Assembly: GCA_045630265.1 (NCBI GenBank)
Contig: JAZQSV010000002.1
Coordinates: forward strand, 1-41,039
DNA: 41,039 nt
Origin: UMGS1279 sp045630265
GTDB lineage: Bacteria > Bacillota > Clostridia > Oscillospirales > Acutalibacteraceae
Reading direction: 5' to 3'
The notes under the pieces were generated by a model. It searched no databases and was not told where the DNA came from. It worked only from the letters and a program-made list of their open reading frames with translations. Both the position numbers and the translations under genes were made by a program. Positions within the stretch are counted from its first letter, which is position 1; every line of letters starts with the position of its first letter. Shown in pieces: positions 33,171-41,039 of the stretch.

Positions 33171-33199
33171 ATTTTAACACTCTTCCCGCAAAAAGTAAA
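33171..33199 (-). promoter_or_regulatory. Probable promoter of nifJ
   Basis: On the minus strand, TTTACT (33194-33199) and TAAAAT (33171-33176) with a 17-bp spacer, giving a leader of about 105 nt. A second TTGACA at 33219-33224 could drive a further upstream start. Confidence 0.55.
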
Positions 33200-33290
33200 T
33201 AGCAATATTTTAAAAAAATGTCAAAAAAATGAAAAATTGTTATATTTTTAACAATTTTTGCAAATATGCTGTAATCTTATTTAAAATAAA

Positions 33291-33326
33291 ACCGCCCAAG
33301 CACTTTTTTTGAAGAGCTTGGGCGGT
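33291..33326 (-). terminator. Terminator of the liv operon
   Basis: The 11-bp stem ACCGCCCAAGC/GCTTGGGCGGT encloses a loop of about 14 nt and lies just downstream of livF, followed by an AT-rich tract. Confidence 0.8.
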
Positions 33327-33371
33327 ATATTTAATTAGAAATAGGTTTAATTTAAAGCGTATGTCTGTGTC

Positions 33372-34082
33372 TTAGCCGCCGAGGTATGCTTTTTTAACCT
33401 CATCGCTTGCCATAAGCTCTGCGCCCGTTCCCGAAAGAACAATTTCGCCGTTTTCTAAAACGTAAGCGCGGTCGGAAATAGCAAGAGATTTACCTGCGTT
33501 TTGTTCAACAAGTAAAACGGTGGTACCATCTTTATTAACCGATTTAATAATATCAAACACCTGGTCAACCAAAATGGGGGAAAGACCCATAGAGGGCTCA
33601 TCCAACATTAGAAGCTTGGGGTGGCTCATAAGAGCGCGTCCCATAGCAAGCATTTGCTGTTCACCGCCCGAAAGGGTACCTGCAATCTGATTTTTTCTTT
33701 CGGCAAGTCGCGGAAAACGCTCATAAATTTTTTCAATATCCTCTTTAAATTCAGAGGAATTTTTGTTGGAATAAGCACCCATAAGAAGGTTTTCGTAAAC
33801 GGTAAGCTCTTGGAAAACTCTTCTGCCCTCGGGCACCTGTGTCATACCAAGATGAACAATTTTGTGGCAGGGCGTTTTAGTAATATCCTGACCATCAAAG
33901 GTAATGCTTCCCGACTTAGCGGGAATAAGGCCGATAGTACTCTGCATAGTGGTTGTTTTGCCTGCGCCGTTAGCACCTATAAGGGTGACAATTTCACCCT
34001 CGTTAACCTCAAAGCTGATACCTTTAAGGGCACGGATAACGCCGTAGTAAACTTCTAAATCTTTAACTTCTAAAAGTGCCAT
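33372..34082 (-). CDS. livF: Branched-chain amino acid ABC transporter ATP-binding protein LivF
   Basis: The 236-aa ATPase has GANGAGKTTTMQ (Walker A), TLSGGEQQMLAMGRAL (signature) and LLMLDEPSMGLSP (Walker B). The short form ending in AYLGG is typical of LivF. It pairs with LivG to power uptake of leucine, isoleucine, valine or related amino acids. It is the last of five genes, 4 bp after livG. Confidence 0.95.
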   Translation of the reverse strand: MALLEVKDLEVYYGVIRALKGISFEVNEGEIVTLIGANGAGKTTTMQSTIGLIPAKSGSITFDGQDITKTPCHKIVHLGMTQVPEGRRVFQELTVYENLLMGAYSNKNSSEFKEDIEKIYERFPRLAERKNQIAGTLSGGEQQMLAMGRALMSHPKLLMLDEPSMGLSPILVDQVFDIIKSVNKDGTTVLLVEQNAGKSLAISDRAYVLENGEIVLSGTGAELMASDEVKKAYLGG

Positions 34083-34086
34083 AGCG

Positions 34087-34857
34087 CTATCCTCCTATAT
34101 ATGCCTTAATAACTTCGGGGTCGTTAAGAGCGGTTTTAGTGTCGCCCTGTGCTAAAACTGTGCCGAAGTTTAATACCGTAATTTCATCGCAAAGACCCGA
34201 AACAAACTTCATATCGTGTTCAATAAGTAAAATGGTCATATCAAAATTGTCACGGATATATTTAATGGTTTCAACAAGGTCCGCGGTTTCGTTGGGGTTC
34301 ATACCTGCCGCCGGCTCATCAAGTAAAAGCAGTTTGGGACTTGTGGCCAAAGCCCTTGCAATCTCAAGCTTTCTTTGTTTACCGTAGGGTAGGTTGCAAG
34401 CAAGGTTGTTTCTTTCCTGCTCCAAATCAAATATTCTAAGCAGCTCTTTTGCCTTTTCTCTCATGGCTTTTTCTGTTTTAAAAAACCTAGGTAAGCGGAA
34501 AATAGTTTCAAGGTAACCACATTTATATTCGGGCCTGTTGTGAAGACCAACCATAACGTTACGAATAACCGTCATATTATTGAAAAGGCGAATATTCTGG
34601 AAGGTTCTTGCAATACCTTTATGGTTAATGGTCTCTTGGCTTTTGCCGGTAAGGTCCTCGCCGTCTAGAAAAAATTTGCCTGTTGTTGGTGTATAAACAC
34701 CGGTCAGCATATTAAAAACGGTTGTTTTACCTGCACCGTTAGGGCCAACCAAACCGTAGAGCTGCTTCTTTTTAATCTCGATATTAACGTTCTGCACTGC
34801 CTTTAGACCGCCGAATGTAATGCCGAGATTTTCGGTTTTGAGGATAATATCAGACAT
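34087..34857 (-). CDS. livG: Branched-chain amino acid ABC transporter ATP-binding protein LivG
   Basis: The 256-aa ATPase has GPNGAGKTTVFNMLTGVY (Walker A), LPYGKQRKLEIARAL (signature) and LLLLDEPAAGMN (Walker B). The ARTFQNIRLFNNMTVIRNVMVG segment is characteristic of LivG. It is encoded immediately after livM without a gap. Confidence 0.95.
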   Translation of the reverse strand: MSDIILKTENLGITFGGLKAVQNVNIEIKKKQLYGLVGPNGAGKTTVFNMLTGVYTPTTGKFFLDGEDLTGKSQETINHKGIARTFQNIRLFNNMTVIRNVMVGLHNRPEYKCGYLETIFRLPRFFKTEKAMREKAKELLRIFDLEQERNNLACNLPYGKQRKLEIARALATSPKLLLLDEPAAGMNPNETADLVETIKYIRDNFDMTILLIEHDMKFVSGLCDEITVLNFGTVLAQGDTKTALNDPEVIKAYIGG

Positions 34858-35994
34858 TTATTTACCCTCCTTTTTGTCGGGGTCAAGGGTAGAGGTAGTG
34901 GGCTGAATATCTACCGAAAGAATTTCATTCATTTCTATCTTGGTAGGAATACGGTTCCACTCCGCCTCGTCATCCTTGCGGTGTGCGGGGTCGTGTTTTT
35001 TAAGCTTTTCAAAAGCCGCACTCAAATTGTATTTAGATCTAAAACCGCTAAGAGCAGGAGCGTTATTGTAGATAACAACAACAATAAGAATAAGTGCATA
35101 GAAAAGGTCCTGCAATACGGCAAGATTGCCTTTAAGAACGGTTTGAAGAGTAGTGTCAAGATAGGTGATAAGGGTTGCGGCAATAATAGAGCCGTTAATA
35201 CTACCCATACCGCCTAAAACTACCATAACCAAAATTTCTATGGAGTAGTTGTAGTCAAAGTTTGTGCTTTGCACTCTGAAATTACTAAAGCTGTAAAGAA
35301 CACCTGCAATTCCCGCAAAGAGCGAGGAAATTGTAAATACGGTAAGCTTATACTTTGTAACGTTAATGCCTGTAGCGTGGGCCGCAATTTCATTATCGCG
35401 TATAGAGGTAATGGCTCGGCCGTGCTTAGAGCGTATGAAATTTTGAATAACGGCAAGACACAAAAGCACCAAAACAAATGCGATAATAAAAAGAGTATTT
35501 TTATCATAACGCGGTGTGGCAAGACCAAGTGAGCCGCCAAAGCTTTCCTCGCTTGTATTCATAAATACGGAACGTACAATCTCACCAAAAGCCAGGGTAA
35601 CAATAGCAAGATAGTCACCCTTAAGGCGAAGGGCGGGGAGACCTATAATAATACCGAAAAACGCCGCAACTGCGCCACCTACAATAAGGGAGATAACGAG
35701 ATTTAAAATTCCCTTGCCCATCGTGGGCTCCAAAAGGCAGGACACCTTACCGCCAAGGTAGGCACCAACGCACATAAAACCGGCGTGGCCAAGAGAAAGC
35801 TCACCCAAAAAGCCAACAACCATACTAAGGGAAACTGCAAGTATAATTGAAATTGCAATTTTTTCAAGCAGATAAATGGTGGAGGAGGGGAGCATGCCGG
35901 CAAAGGAAAGCGCACCGAAAACTATGGTAGCAATGGCTATGCCAATATAGTTTATATAATGCTTCCACTTTATGTTTTTAAGCAAATTTGCCAT
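34858..35994 (-). CDS. livM: Branched-chain amino acid ABC transporter permease LivM
   Basis: The 378-aa inner-membrane permease has about eight to ten hydrophobic segments. It shows the LivM pattern GELSLGHAGFMCVGAYLGG and the GRAITSIRDNEIAAHATGINVTKYKL cytoplasmic loop that contacts the ATPases. A hydrophilic C-terminal tail of about 50 residues (HDPAHRKDDEAEW...) is longer than in many homologs. Its start overlaps the livH stop by one base (TAATG). Confidence 0.94.
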   Translation of the reverse strand: MANLLKNIKWKHYINYIGIAIATIVFGALSFAGMLPSSTIYLLEKIAISIILAVSLSMVVGFLGELSLGHAGFMCVGAYLGGKVSCLLEPTMGKGILNLVISLIVGGAVAAFFGIIIGLPALRLKGDYLAIVTLAFGEIVRSVFMNTSEESFGGSLGLATPRYDKNTLFIIAFVLVLLCLAVIQNFIRSKHGRAITSIRDNEIAAHATGINVTKYKLTVFTISSLFAGIAGVLYSFSNFRVQSTNFDYNYSIEILVMVVLGGMGSINGSIIAATLITYLDTTLQTVLKGNLAVLQDLFYALILIVVVIYNNAPALSGFRSKYNLSAAFEKLKKHDPAHRKDDEAEWNRIPTKIEMNEILSVDIQPTTSTLDPDKKEGK

Positions 35995-36866
35995 TATACC
36001 TTCTCCCTTCTTACCTTGCCTAAAATACCTGTTGGCTTTACAAGGAGTATTACAATTAAAATAATAAATTCAATAGCATCTGTATAGGGCGCAATAGCAG
36101 GAACGTGCAGAGAAAATGCCTCAACAACGCCCATTAAAATACCACCCGCCATGGCTCCGGGAATGGAACCTATACCGCCAATAACGGCGGCCGTAAAGGC
36201 TTTAATACCGGGCATAGCGCCTAAGGTGTTGGAAAGGGAGGGGGATTTCATAAGCATGAAAAATCCTGCAAAAGCAGCCAAAGCAGAGCCAATAGCAAAG
36301 GTAATTGTAATAATAGCATTAACATTTATACCCATAAGTTGTGCGGCACCGCGGTCTTCAGAAACTGCTATCATAGCACGTCCGATTTTTGTATATTTTA
36401 CAAAAAGACTAAGTACTATCATTATTACTGCCGAGCAACCAAGAGTTATAAGGGTGTAAATGGGAATGCTAAGACCTTTTATGTTTAAATTACCAAAATC
36501 TGCAACAATAACCATCTTAGGAGCAGAACCGAATATAATTTGTGCGGTTGACTGTAAAAGATAACTCATACCAATAGCTGTAATCAAAACTGCCAAAGGA
36601 GAAGCACCGCGCAGTGGCTTATATGCAACCTTTTCAATTGTAACACCCAGTAGCATACAAAAAATAACCGCGGCAATAAGCCCTAAAATAGGGTTACCGA
36701 TTGCCGTCATAGTTAAAAATATCATATATCCGCCGACCATAATAACGTCGCCGTGTGCGAAGTTAAGCATTTTTGCAATACCGTAAACCATAGTGTAGCC
36801 AAGGGCGATGATAGCGTAGGTACTGCCTATACTCAGTCCGCTTATAAGTGTTTCAATAAATTCCAT
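35994..36866 (-). CDS. livH: Branched-chain amino acid ABC transporter permease LivH
   Basis: The 290-aa permease has the LivH N-terminus GLSIGSTYAIIALGYTMVYGIAKMLNFAHGD and the loop YTKIGRAMIAVSEDRGAAQLMGINV. A GGIGSIPGAMAGGILMG segment follows. With LivM it forms the membrane channel. A strong nested hairpin separates it from the binding-protein gene upstream. Confidence 0.95.
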   Translation of the reverse strand: MEFIETLISGLSIGSTYAIIALGYTMVYGIAKMLNFAHGDVIMVGGYMIFLTMTAIGNPILGLIAAVIFCMLLGVTIEKVAYKPLRGASPLAVLITAIGMSYLLQSTAQIIFGSAPKMVIVADFGNLNIKGLSIPIYTLITLGCSAVIMIVLSLFVKYTKIGRAMIAVSEDRGAAQLMGINVNAIITITFAIGSALAAFAGFFMLMKSPSLSNTLGAMPGIKAFTAAVIGGIGSIPGAMAGGILMGVVEAFSLHVPAIAPYTDAIEFIILIVILLVKPTGILGKVRREKV

Positions 36867-36890
36867 AAAAACATCCCAAAACTACGGAAA

Positions 36891-36921
36891 TTTGCCGGGG
36901 CGGAATTTCCGCACCGGCAAA
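36891..36921 (-). terminator. Hairpin between livJ and livH, probable partial terminator or mRNA stabiliser
   Basis: The outer stem TTTGCCGG/CCGGCAAA encloses an inner CGGAATTTCCG palindrome. Such structures after the binding-protein gene commonly raise its expression relative to the permease genes. Confidence 0.7.
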
Positions 36922-36949
36922 ACCGTTTTAATTTATTTTTTAAAGATAA

Positions 36950-38104
36950 TTATTTATCTGCCTCTTTAAGAACGTATTTAACTGCGCCCTTAACAACGTA
37001 GCCATTATCTTCCCAAGTAATGTCGTTGCCGGTGTTGCCGGAGAACTTGAAATCACCTGTGAACTGCTCTTTAAGAATCTCGCAAAGGTCAGAAGCAGAA
37101 ATAGTAACGTCAATCTCAGTACCTGCTGCCTTAGCTGTCTTCATTGCCTCAAAGATAGCATATACGCAGTCATAAGCGGAAGCACCGAACTGATTCAAAG
37201 TATCAGTGCCGTATTTTTCGGTGTACTTTGTAATGAACTCAGCAGCTTTGCCTTCGGTAGCGTTAGAATCAAAGTGTGAAAGCATAGAAACTTCTTGAGG
37301 AATGGTGGAAAGGTCAAGCTGACCTGCAAGGCCGTCAAAGCCGTCGCAACCGTAGTAAACAGCGTCCTTAGCAATAGTATCCTTTGCCTGAGTCATAAAG
37401 ATAGATGCAGGTTGATAGTAGATAGGCATAAAGATGAATTTGCAGTCTTTTAAGCTGTTAATCTGAGTAGAGAAGTCAGAAGCTTCGCCGGTGAAAACTG
37501 TCTCAACAACCTGAGTAGAAGAGTTAAGAGCGCCCTTGAACTGCTTGTAGATACCGTTTGAATAGGGGTCGTCAGATTTGTAGAATACGCCGATTTTGTC
37601 AAGGCCAAGACCGTTAACGTATTCAGCAGCTACCTTACCTTGGTTACCGTCAGCAAAGCACATCTGGAAACCGTTGTCGTTTACAGGAATGTCATCACCG
37701 GAAGCAGAAGGGGTAAGGAAGAATACGTTATCCTCTGCAGAAAGATTTGTAAACTCAAGGCCGGGGCCGGTGGTAACGGTACCAAGAGATACCTGCATGC
37801 CACTTTCAAGCAGGGAAGCGTAGTTTGCGGCTACCTTTGTTGCATCGTGAGTGTCATCAAGAGCAACGAACTTAAATTTTACACCGTCAAAACCACCAGC
37901 CGCATTAATTTCATCAATAGCCATCTGTGCAGCCTGCTGAACGGCTACGCCGTAAACTGCGGCACCGCCGGTAAGGGGGCCGGAAACACCAATAACAAAC
38001 TCGGTGTTGTTTGCGGTGTAATTCTTTTGTCCGCAACCTGCAAAACAGGTTACCATCATTGCAACAGCCATTACTACTGCTGCTACTTTTTTGAATGCTT
38101 TCAT
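36950..38104 (-). CDS. livJ: Branched-chain amino acid ABC transporter substrate-binding lipoprotein
   Basis: The roughly 384-aa periplasmic-binding-protein type I member starts with a lipoprotein signal peptide (MKAFKKVAAVVMAVAMMV, lipobox CFAGC at about residues 20-24), so it is anchored outside the cell membrane. The mature part has the LivJ pattern FVIGVSGPLTGGAAVYG, AIDEINAAGGFDGVKFKFVALDD and a later DKIGVFYKSDDPYSNG. It captures branched-chain or similar amino acids for LivHMGF. I chose ATG 38104, 9 nt after AGAGG, over a TTG three codons upstream. Confidence 0.94.
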   Translation of the reverse strand: MKAFKKVAAVVMAVAMMVTCFAGCGQKNYTANNTEFVIGVSGPLTGGAAVYGVAVQQAAQMAIDEINAAGGFDGVKFKFVALDDTHDATKVAANYASLLESGMQVSLGTVTTGPGLEFTNLSAEDNVFFLTPSASGDDIPVNDNGFQMCFADGNQGKVAAEYVNGLGLDKIGVFYKSDDPYSNGIYKQFKGALNSSTQVVETVFTGEASDFSTQINSLKDCKFIFMPIYYQPASIFMTQAKDTIAKDAVYYGCDGFDGLAGQLDLSTIPQEVSMLSHFDSNATEGKAAEFITKYTEKYGTDTLNQFGASAYDCVYAIFEAMKTAKAAGTEIDVTISASDLCEILKEQFTGDFKFSGNTGNDITWEDNGYVVKGAVKYVLKEADK

Positions 38105-38177
38105 TTCATTCAACCTCTTTCTAAAAAATTTAAATTTGTTGCTATGGCTTTAGGCCATAACATTATATATAAACTAA

Positions 38178-38206
38178 AAGCGGCATTGCTATCTGCAAAG
38201 CCGCTT
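38178..38206 (-). terminator. Terminator-like hairpin in the liv operon leader
   Basis: On the minus strand, AAGCGGC/GCCGCTT (15-nt loop) is followed by TTAGTTTA. It lies between the small open frame and livJ and could attenuate transcription. Confidence 0.55.
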
Positions 38207-38233
38207 GTAATTTTAATAGCTTTTAAACTAAAA

Positions 38234-38485
38234 TTAAAAGGCAAGCAAATTTGCAAATGTAGCTTTATTTAAAAGTGAAATAAGACAGCCGACATGCACC
38301 ACTATGCTAATTCGAAGGGCCGAAAAAAGGCGCACTAGTAGGCGTACAATGAAAAACAGCACAGCGTTAACCGCAGTGCTGTTAGTTGCAGAGATATTAA
38401 AATTGGCATAAGAGAACATAGGCGCTGCAGATGTTGCACCGCTTTCAGCAGTAAAATTATTCTGATATTTAGAATAATTTGCCAT
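38234..38485 (-). CDS. Possible small protein or leader peptide upstream of livJ
   Basis: An 83-codon frame starts at ATG 38485, 10 nt after a good AGAGGAGG site and 43 bp from a perfect promoter. The first 40 residues are polar (MANYSKYQNNFTAESGA). The rest is very rich in Leu, Ile and Val (20 of the last 43 residues). A terminator-like hairpin lies inside it (38355-38383). No homolog is recognised. It may be a real small gene, a truncated one, or an attenuator leader for the liv operon. Confidence 0.4.
   Translation of the reverse strand: MANYSKYQNNFTAESGATSAAPMFSYANFNISATNSTAVNAVLFFIVRLLVRLFSALRISIVVHVGCLISLLNKATFANLLAF
38355..38383 (-). terminator. Terminator-like hairpin inside the small upstream frame
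   Basis: On the minus strand, AACAGCAC/GTGCTGTT with a 13-nt loop is followed by TTTC. It sits about 100 nt after the putative start codon. Confidence 0.5.
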
Positions 38486-38527
38486 ATTCTCCACGCCTCC
38501 TCTTTAGCGATTTAAATCGATGATATG

Positions 38528-38556
38528 ATTATAAAACAATAGTTTTAATTTGTCAA
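38528..38556 (-). promoter_or_regulatory. Promoter upstream of the small frame and the liv operon
   Basis: On the minus strand, perfect TTGACA (38551-38556) and TATAAT (38528-38533) with a 17-bp spacer. No better promoter is seen directly before livJ, so it may serve the whole operon. Confidence 0.85.
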
Positions 38557-38605
38557 CACCTTTTTTAAAAAAATAATTTAGTGTACAATAGTTATCGCCA
38601 TATTC

Positions 38606-38634
38606 TTGACAAGATTTTGGGGCTGTGATAGAAT
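38606..38634 (+). promoter_or_regulatory. Promoter of the glycosyltransferase-luxS operon
   Basis: TTGACA (38606-38611) and TAGAAT (38629-38634) with a 17-bp spacer. It is divergent from the liv-side promoter. Confidence 0.8.
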
Positions 38635-38670
38635 TTATATATTATAATGTATGTGCGAGGAATCAAAATA

Positions 38671-39840
38671 ATGGAACTCAAGGTTGGTCTTTTAAACGAT
38701 TCATTTCCGCCTACTATTGACGGAGTGGCAAACGTTGTTTTAAATTACGCTAACATAATAAATAAGGATTTGGGTACTCCTATAGTAATTACCCCCAAAT
38801 ATCCACACATAATAGATAACTATGACTACGAGGTATATAGATATTCTTCTGCGGATTTTAAGGGTAAAATGCCATATAGGGTAGGCAATCCATTTTCACC
38901 CAAAACTATTTTGGAGCTAAAACAAAGAGAAATGGATATTATGCACGTTCACTGTCCCTTTGCTTCTTCGGTGCTTGCAAATCAAGTGAACCATTCCTAT
39001 GCAAAGAAAAATAGAATTCCCACAGTCTTTACATATCATACGAAGTTTGATATTGATATTGCAAAATATGTCCATAATCCTAAGTTTCAGAAAATCGTAA
39101 AGAAATTTCTGCTGAATAATATAAATTCTGCTGATGAGGTTTGGGCGGTTTCTAAGGGCGGCGCTCAAAATCTCAGAGATTTTGGATTTACAGGAGATAT
39201 TCGAGTTATGCCAAACGGAACAGATTTTCCAAAAGGCAGAGTAGAGAGAAATAAAGTTGAAAGATTAAACCGACTTTTAGAAATCACGGATGATATGCCC
39301 GTATTTTTATTTGTAGGGCGAATGATGTGGTATAAAAATGTAAAGCTTATTTTGGACTCACTGAAAATTGTATCCGATGCAGGAGTTAATTTTAGGGCAA
39401 TTTTCCTTGGCGACGGTGTAGACAGGCCTGCCATATCCCATTATTCCGAGGCTATTGGGCTTGCCGATAAGGCAGTTTTCTTGGGCGCTATTTATGATAG
39501 GGAGAAGGTTCGCACATTTTTTAGCCGAGCCAATCTGTTTCTATTCCCCTCAACCTATGATACTTCGGGTCTGGTTGTTAAAGAGGCGGCGGCTTGCGAT
39601 TGCGCTTCGCTTTTGGTAAGGGGAAGCTGTGCTGCCGAATGCGTTGAGGACGGGGTAAGCGGCATTTTAGCAGAGGAGAATGCCGAGGACTGCGCTAAAA
39701 AAATTCTTGAGGCCTTAAGGGCCAATGCCTTTGAAAAATTAGGTAAAGCAGCAGGAGAAAAGGTCTACGTTTCCTGGGACAAGTCTGTAAGGGCGGCCTA
39801 CCAAAGGTACGAGGAAATTATAAACGAAAGAAAAAGATAA
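38671..39840 (+). CDS. GT4 family glycosyltransferase
   Basis: The roughly 389-aa GT-B enzyme has the N-terminal acceptor-side motif LLNDSFPPTIDGVANVV and DIMHVHCPFASSV. The C-terminal donor-side domain has FVGRMMWYKNVKLILDSL and the E-x7-E motif region PSTYDTSGLVVKEAAACDCASLLV. It resembles enzymes that add sugars to diacylglycerol or phosphatidylinositol-type lipids. The acceptor cannot be fixed from sequence, so a glycolipid role is inference. I chose ATG 38671 after GCGAGGA; an in-frame ATG at 38647 lies close to the promoter. luxS follows 30 bp later. Confidence 0.9.
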   Translation: MELKVGLLNDSFPPTIDGVANVVLNYANIINKDLGTPIVITPKYPHIIDNYDYEVYRYSSADFKGKMPYRVGNPFSPKTILELKQREMDIMHVHCPFASSVLANQVNHSYAKKNRIPTVFTYHTKFDIDIAKYVHNPKFQKIVKKFLLNNINSADEVWAVSKGGAQNLRDFGFTGDIRVMPNGTDFPKGRVERNKVERLNRLLEITDDMPVFLFVGRMMWYKNVKLILDSLKIVSDAGVNFRAIFLGDGVDRPAISHYSEAIGLADKAVFLGAIYDREKVRTFFSRANLFLFPSTYDTSGLVVKEAAACDCASLLVRGSCAAECVEDGVSGILAEENAEDCAKKILEALRANAFEKLGKAAGEKVYVSWDKSVRAAYQRYEEIINERKR

Positions 39841-39870
39841 TTTACACCGATTATATAAAGGAAGTAAAAT

Positions 39871-40338
39871 ATGCAAAAAATAACGAGCTTTACGGTTGAT
39901 CATAGGTTCATAACCCCCGGAATTTATCTTTCAAGGGTCGACGGTGATATTACAACCTACGATTTGAGAACGCGAAAGCCCAACTGCGGCGATTTTATGG
40001 ATGATAAGACAATGCATACCTTTGAGCATTTATTTGCTACATATATAAGGAACAGTAGTTTAAAAGAGCGGGTTATATATTTCGGACCTATGGGGTGTGC
40101 AACCGGCTTTTACCTTTTGGTAAGAAATTCTGACCACGCCGCAACCCTTTCGGTTATAAAGGAAGTTTTATCTAAAATTATTGGCCATAAGGGTGAGGTT
40201 TTTGGAAATAGCGAAATTGAGTGCGGAAATTATAAAACCCTTTGCCTGGAGTCGGCCGTTGCTGAAGCCAAAAGATATTTAGAGGTTTTAAATGAAAAAA
40301 CTGATACGGATTTTAGCTATCCGACGGAGGAAAAATAA
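39871..40338 (+). CDS. luxS: S-ribosylhomocysteine lyase LuxS
   Basis: The 155-aa metalloenzyme splits S-ribosylhomocysteine to homocysteine and DPD, the precursor of autoinducer-2. The metal ligands are His49 and His53 in MHTFEHLFA and Cys118 in ECGNY. The catalytic Cys76 is in FGPMGCATGFY, and His11 is conserved near the N-terminus. It acts in the activated methyl cycle. The start follows AAGGAAG, and its stop overlaps the next gene by one base (TAATG). Confidence 0.97.
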   Translation: MQKITSFTVDHRFITPGIYLSRVDGDITTYDLRTRKPNCGDFMDDKTMHTFEHLFATYIRNSSLKERVIYFGPMGCATGFYLLVRNSDHAATLSVIKEVLSKIIGHKGEVFGNSEIECGNYKTLCLESAVAEAKRYLEVLNEKTDTDFSYPTEEK

Positions 40339-40880
40339 TGGACGAATTTTTAATGAAGGTAAGCTTTGAAGTAAAAACCGCTTTAAAGGAGCTTATTTTA
40401 GCAGGACAAATAAAGGCCGGCAGTACCATAGTTATTGGTTGCTCTACCAGTGAGGTTGTGGGCGGCACTATCGGTAAAAACGGCAGCGAAAAGGTGGCTG
40501 AGGTTATATTTGATACCGCTTATGAGCTTCTTTCTAATCACCGAATTTATTTAGCTGCTCAGTGCTGTGAGCATTTAAACCGCGCCATTGTTTTGGAAAG
40601 AGCGGCCGCAGGCAACTTGGAAGAGGTTGCTGTTGTTCCTAAAAAGACCGCGGGTGGTGCTTTTGCTGCCGTTGCCTTTAATAAAATGAAGGATGCGGTA
40701 GTGGTAGAAGAAATCCGCGCCGATGCGGGACTTGATATAGGCGGGACTCTTATCGGTATGCACCTGAAAAAAGTTGCGGTGCCTGTTAGAACGTCGGTTA
40801 AAAACGTGGGGAATGCACTGTTGCTTTGCGCATATACAAGGCCTAAATATATTGGCGGTGTAAGGGCACAGTACAAGTAA
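40338..40880 (+). CDS. DUF436 / TIGR01440 family protein (YwlG-like)
   Basis: The 180-aa protein matches the conserved Firmicutes family DUF436. It has the motif STIVIGCSTSEVVGGTIGKNGS near residue 30, LAAQCCEHLNRAIVLER near 73, and DAGLDIGGTLIGMHLKKVAVPVR near 133, ending KYIGGVRAQYK. The function of the family is unknown. It is translationally coupled to luxS, with a one-base overlap. Confidence 0.93.
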   Translation: MDEFLMKVSFEVKTALKELILAGQIKAGSTIVIGCSTSEVVGGTIGKNGSEKVAEVIFDTAYELLSNHRIYLAAQCCEHLNRAIVLERAAAGNLEEVAVVPKKTAGGAFAAVAFNKMKDAVVVEEIRADAGLDIGGTLIGMHLKKVAVPVRTSVKNVGNALLLCAYTRPKYIGGVRAQYK

Positions 40881-40917
40881 TAAAATTTAACAAATTATAA
40901 ACTTTTTCGCACTTTTA

Positions 40918-40946
40918 TTGACTAAAGATAAATAATACCTTATTAT
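40918..40946 (+). promoter_or_regulatory. Promoter of a transcript running out of the window
   Basis: TTGACT (40918-40923) and TATTAT (40941-40946) with a 17-bp spacer, downstream of the DUF436 gene. Confidence 0.65.
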
Positions 40947-40952
40947 AGATTT

Positions 40953-41039
40953 AACTTGACGTTAAGGGGGCACACTCGGTGTCGCGAACAATAAATTACA
41001 GTCCGAGCACTTTGGTTAAAAACTTAGCACTACAGTGCA
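40953..41039 (+). other. Start of an untranslated leader, cut by the window edge
   Basis: No open frame with a ribosome site is seen. CTCGG and CCGAG (about 40975-41020) could pair around a roughly 23-nt loop, suggesting a structured leader. The element cannot be classified from the part present. Confidence 0.35.

Larger units (their letters stand above)
33059..33371. other. Intergenic stretch between nifJ and livF
   Basis: It contains the nifJ leader and promoter (minus strand), an AT-rich tract with a TTAACAATTTTT-type hairpin near 33233-33259, and the liv operon terminator. No gene is seen. Confidence 0.7.

Noticed and set aside
40953..41039. tmRNA or SRP RNA start
   Set aside because: The G-rich stretch near 40965 was compared with remembered 5' ends of tmRNA and SRP RNA and does not match them convincingly.

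Overview
The window is a chromosomal segment of a low-GC Gram-positive anaerobe, most likely a gut Clostridia (Oscillospirales or Eubacteriales-like). The evidence is the set of genes: pyruvate formate-lyase under a ZTP (pfl-motif) riboswitch, pyruvate:ferredoxin oxidoreductase, rubrerythrin, a Na+-pump decarboxylase beta subunit, a bile salt hydrolase-like enzyme, CIRCE/HrcA heat-shock control, LuxS, and consensus TTGACA-17-TATAAT promoters. No species name can be given from sequence alone.

Layout. 1-1456: the 5' part of pflB (minus strand) with its ZTP riboswitch, attenuator and promoter. 1572-2299: tRNA-Ser(GGA) and a tRNA-flanking repeat zone. 2299-6443: nitroreductase, a Pit phosphate permease with its DUF47/PhoU-like partner, and a CNNM/CorC-type transporter. 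6442-9384: minus-strand choloylglycine-hydrolase-family enzyme and lepA. 9480-13737: a MarR regulator with a palindromic operator, driving a heterodimeric ABC exporter. 13756-17989: an unusual cassette of unknown gene, phage terminase large subunit and portal protein, then a permuted NlpC/P60-like membrane-anchored protein. 18035-22840: the hrcA-grpE-dnaK-dnaJ operon (minus). 22923-24870: an MGMT-type protein, then a riboswitch-like leader before oadB and a small oadG-like gene. 24884-25872: trxA and rubrerythrin (minus). 25916-29405: tRNA-Leu(TAA) followed by an accessory island with an eight-hairpin array, a four-helix-bundle (S23/Avd-like) gene, a DUF4041/GIY-YIG gene and two small membrane proteins. 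29513-33199: nifJ (minus). 33291-38556: a complete branched-chain amino acid ABC transporter operon (livJHMGF, minus) with a long leader. 38606-41039: a GT4 glycosyltransferase, luxS, a DUF436 gene and the start of another leader.

How the genes fit together. The core genes describe fermentative pyruvate metabolism (pflB, nifJ), Na+ bioenergetics (oadB/oadG-like), oxidative-stress defence (trx, rubrerythrin, nitroreductase), protein folding, and uptake of phosphate and branched-chain amino acids. Two segments do not fit this core. One is the orphan DNA-packaging pair (terminase plus portal, without capsid, tail or integrase genes) with intact catalytic motifs. The other is the island after tRNA-Leu, where a symmetric hairpin array sits directly upstream of an Avd-like and a GIY-YIG gene. 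These two are the best candidates for an undescribed system.
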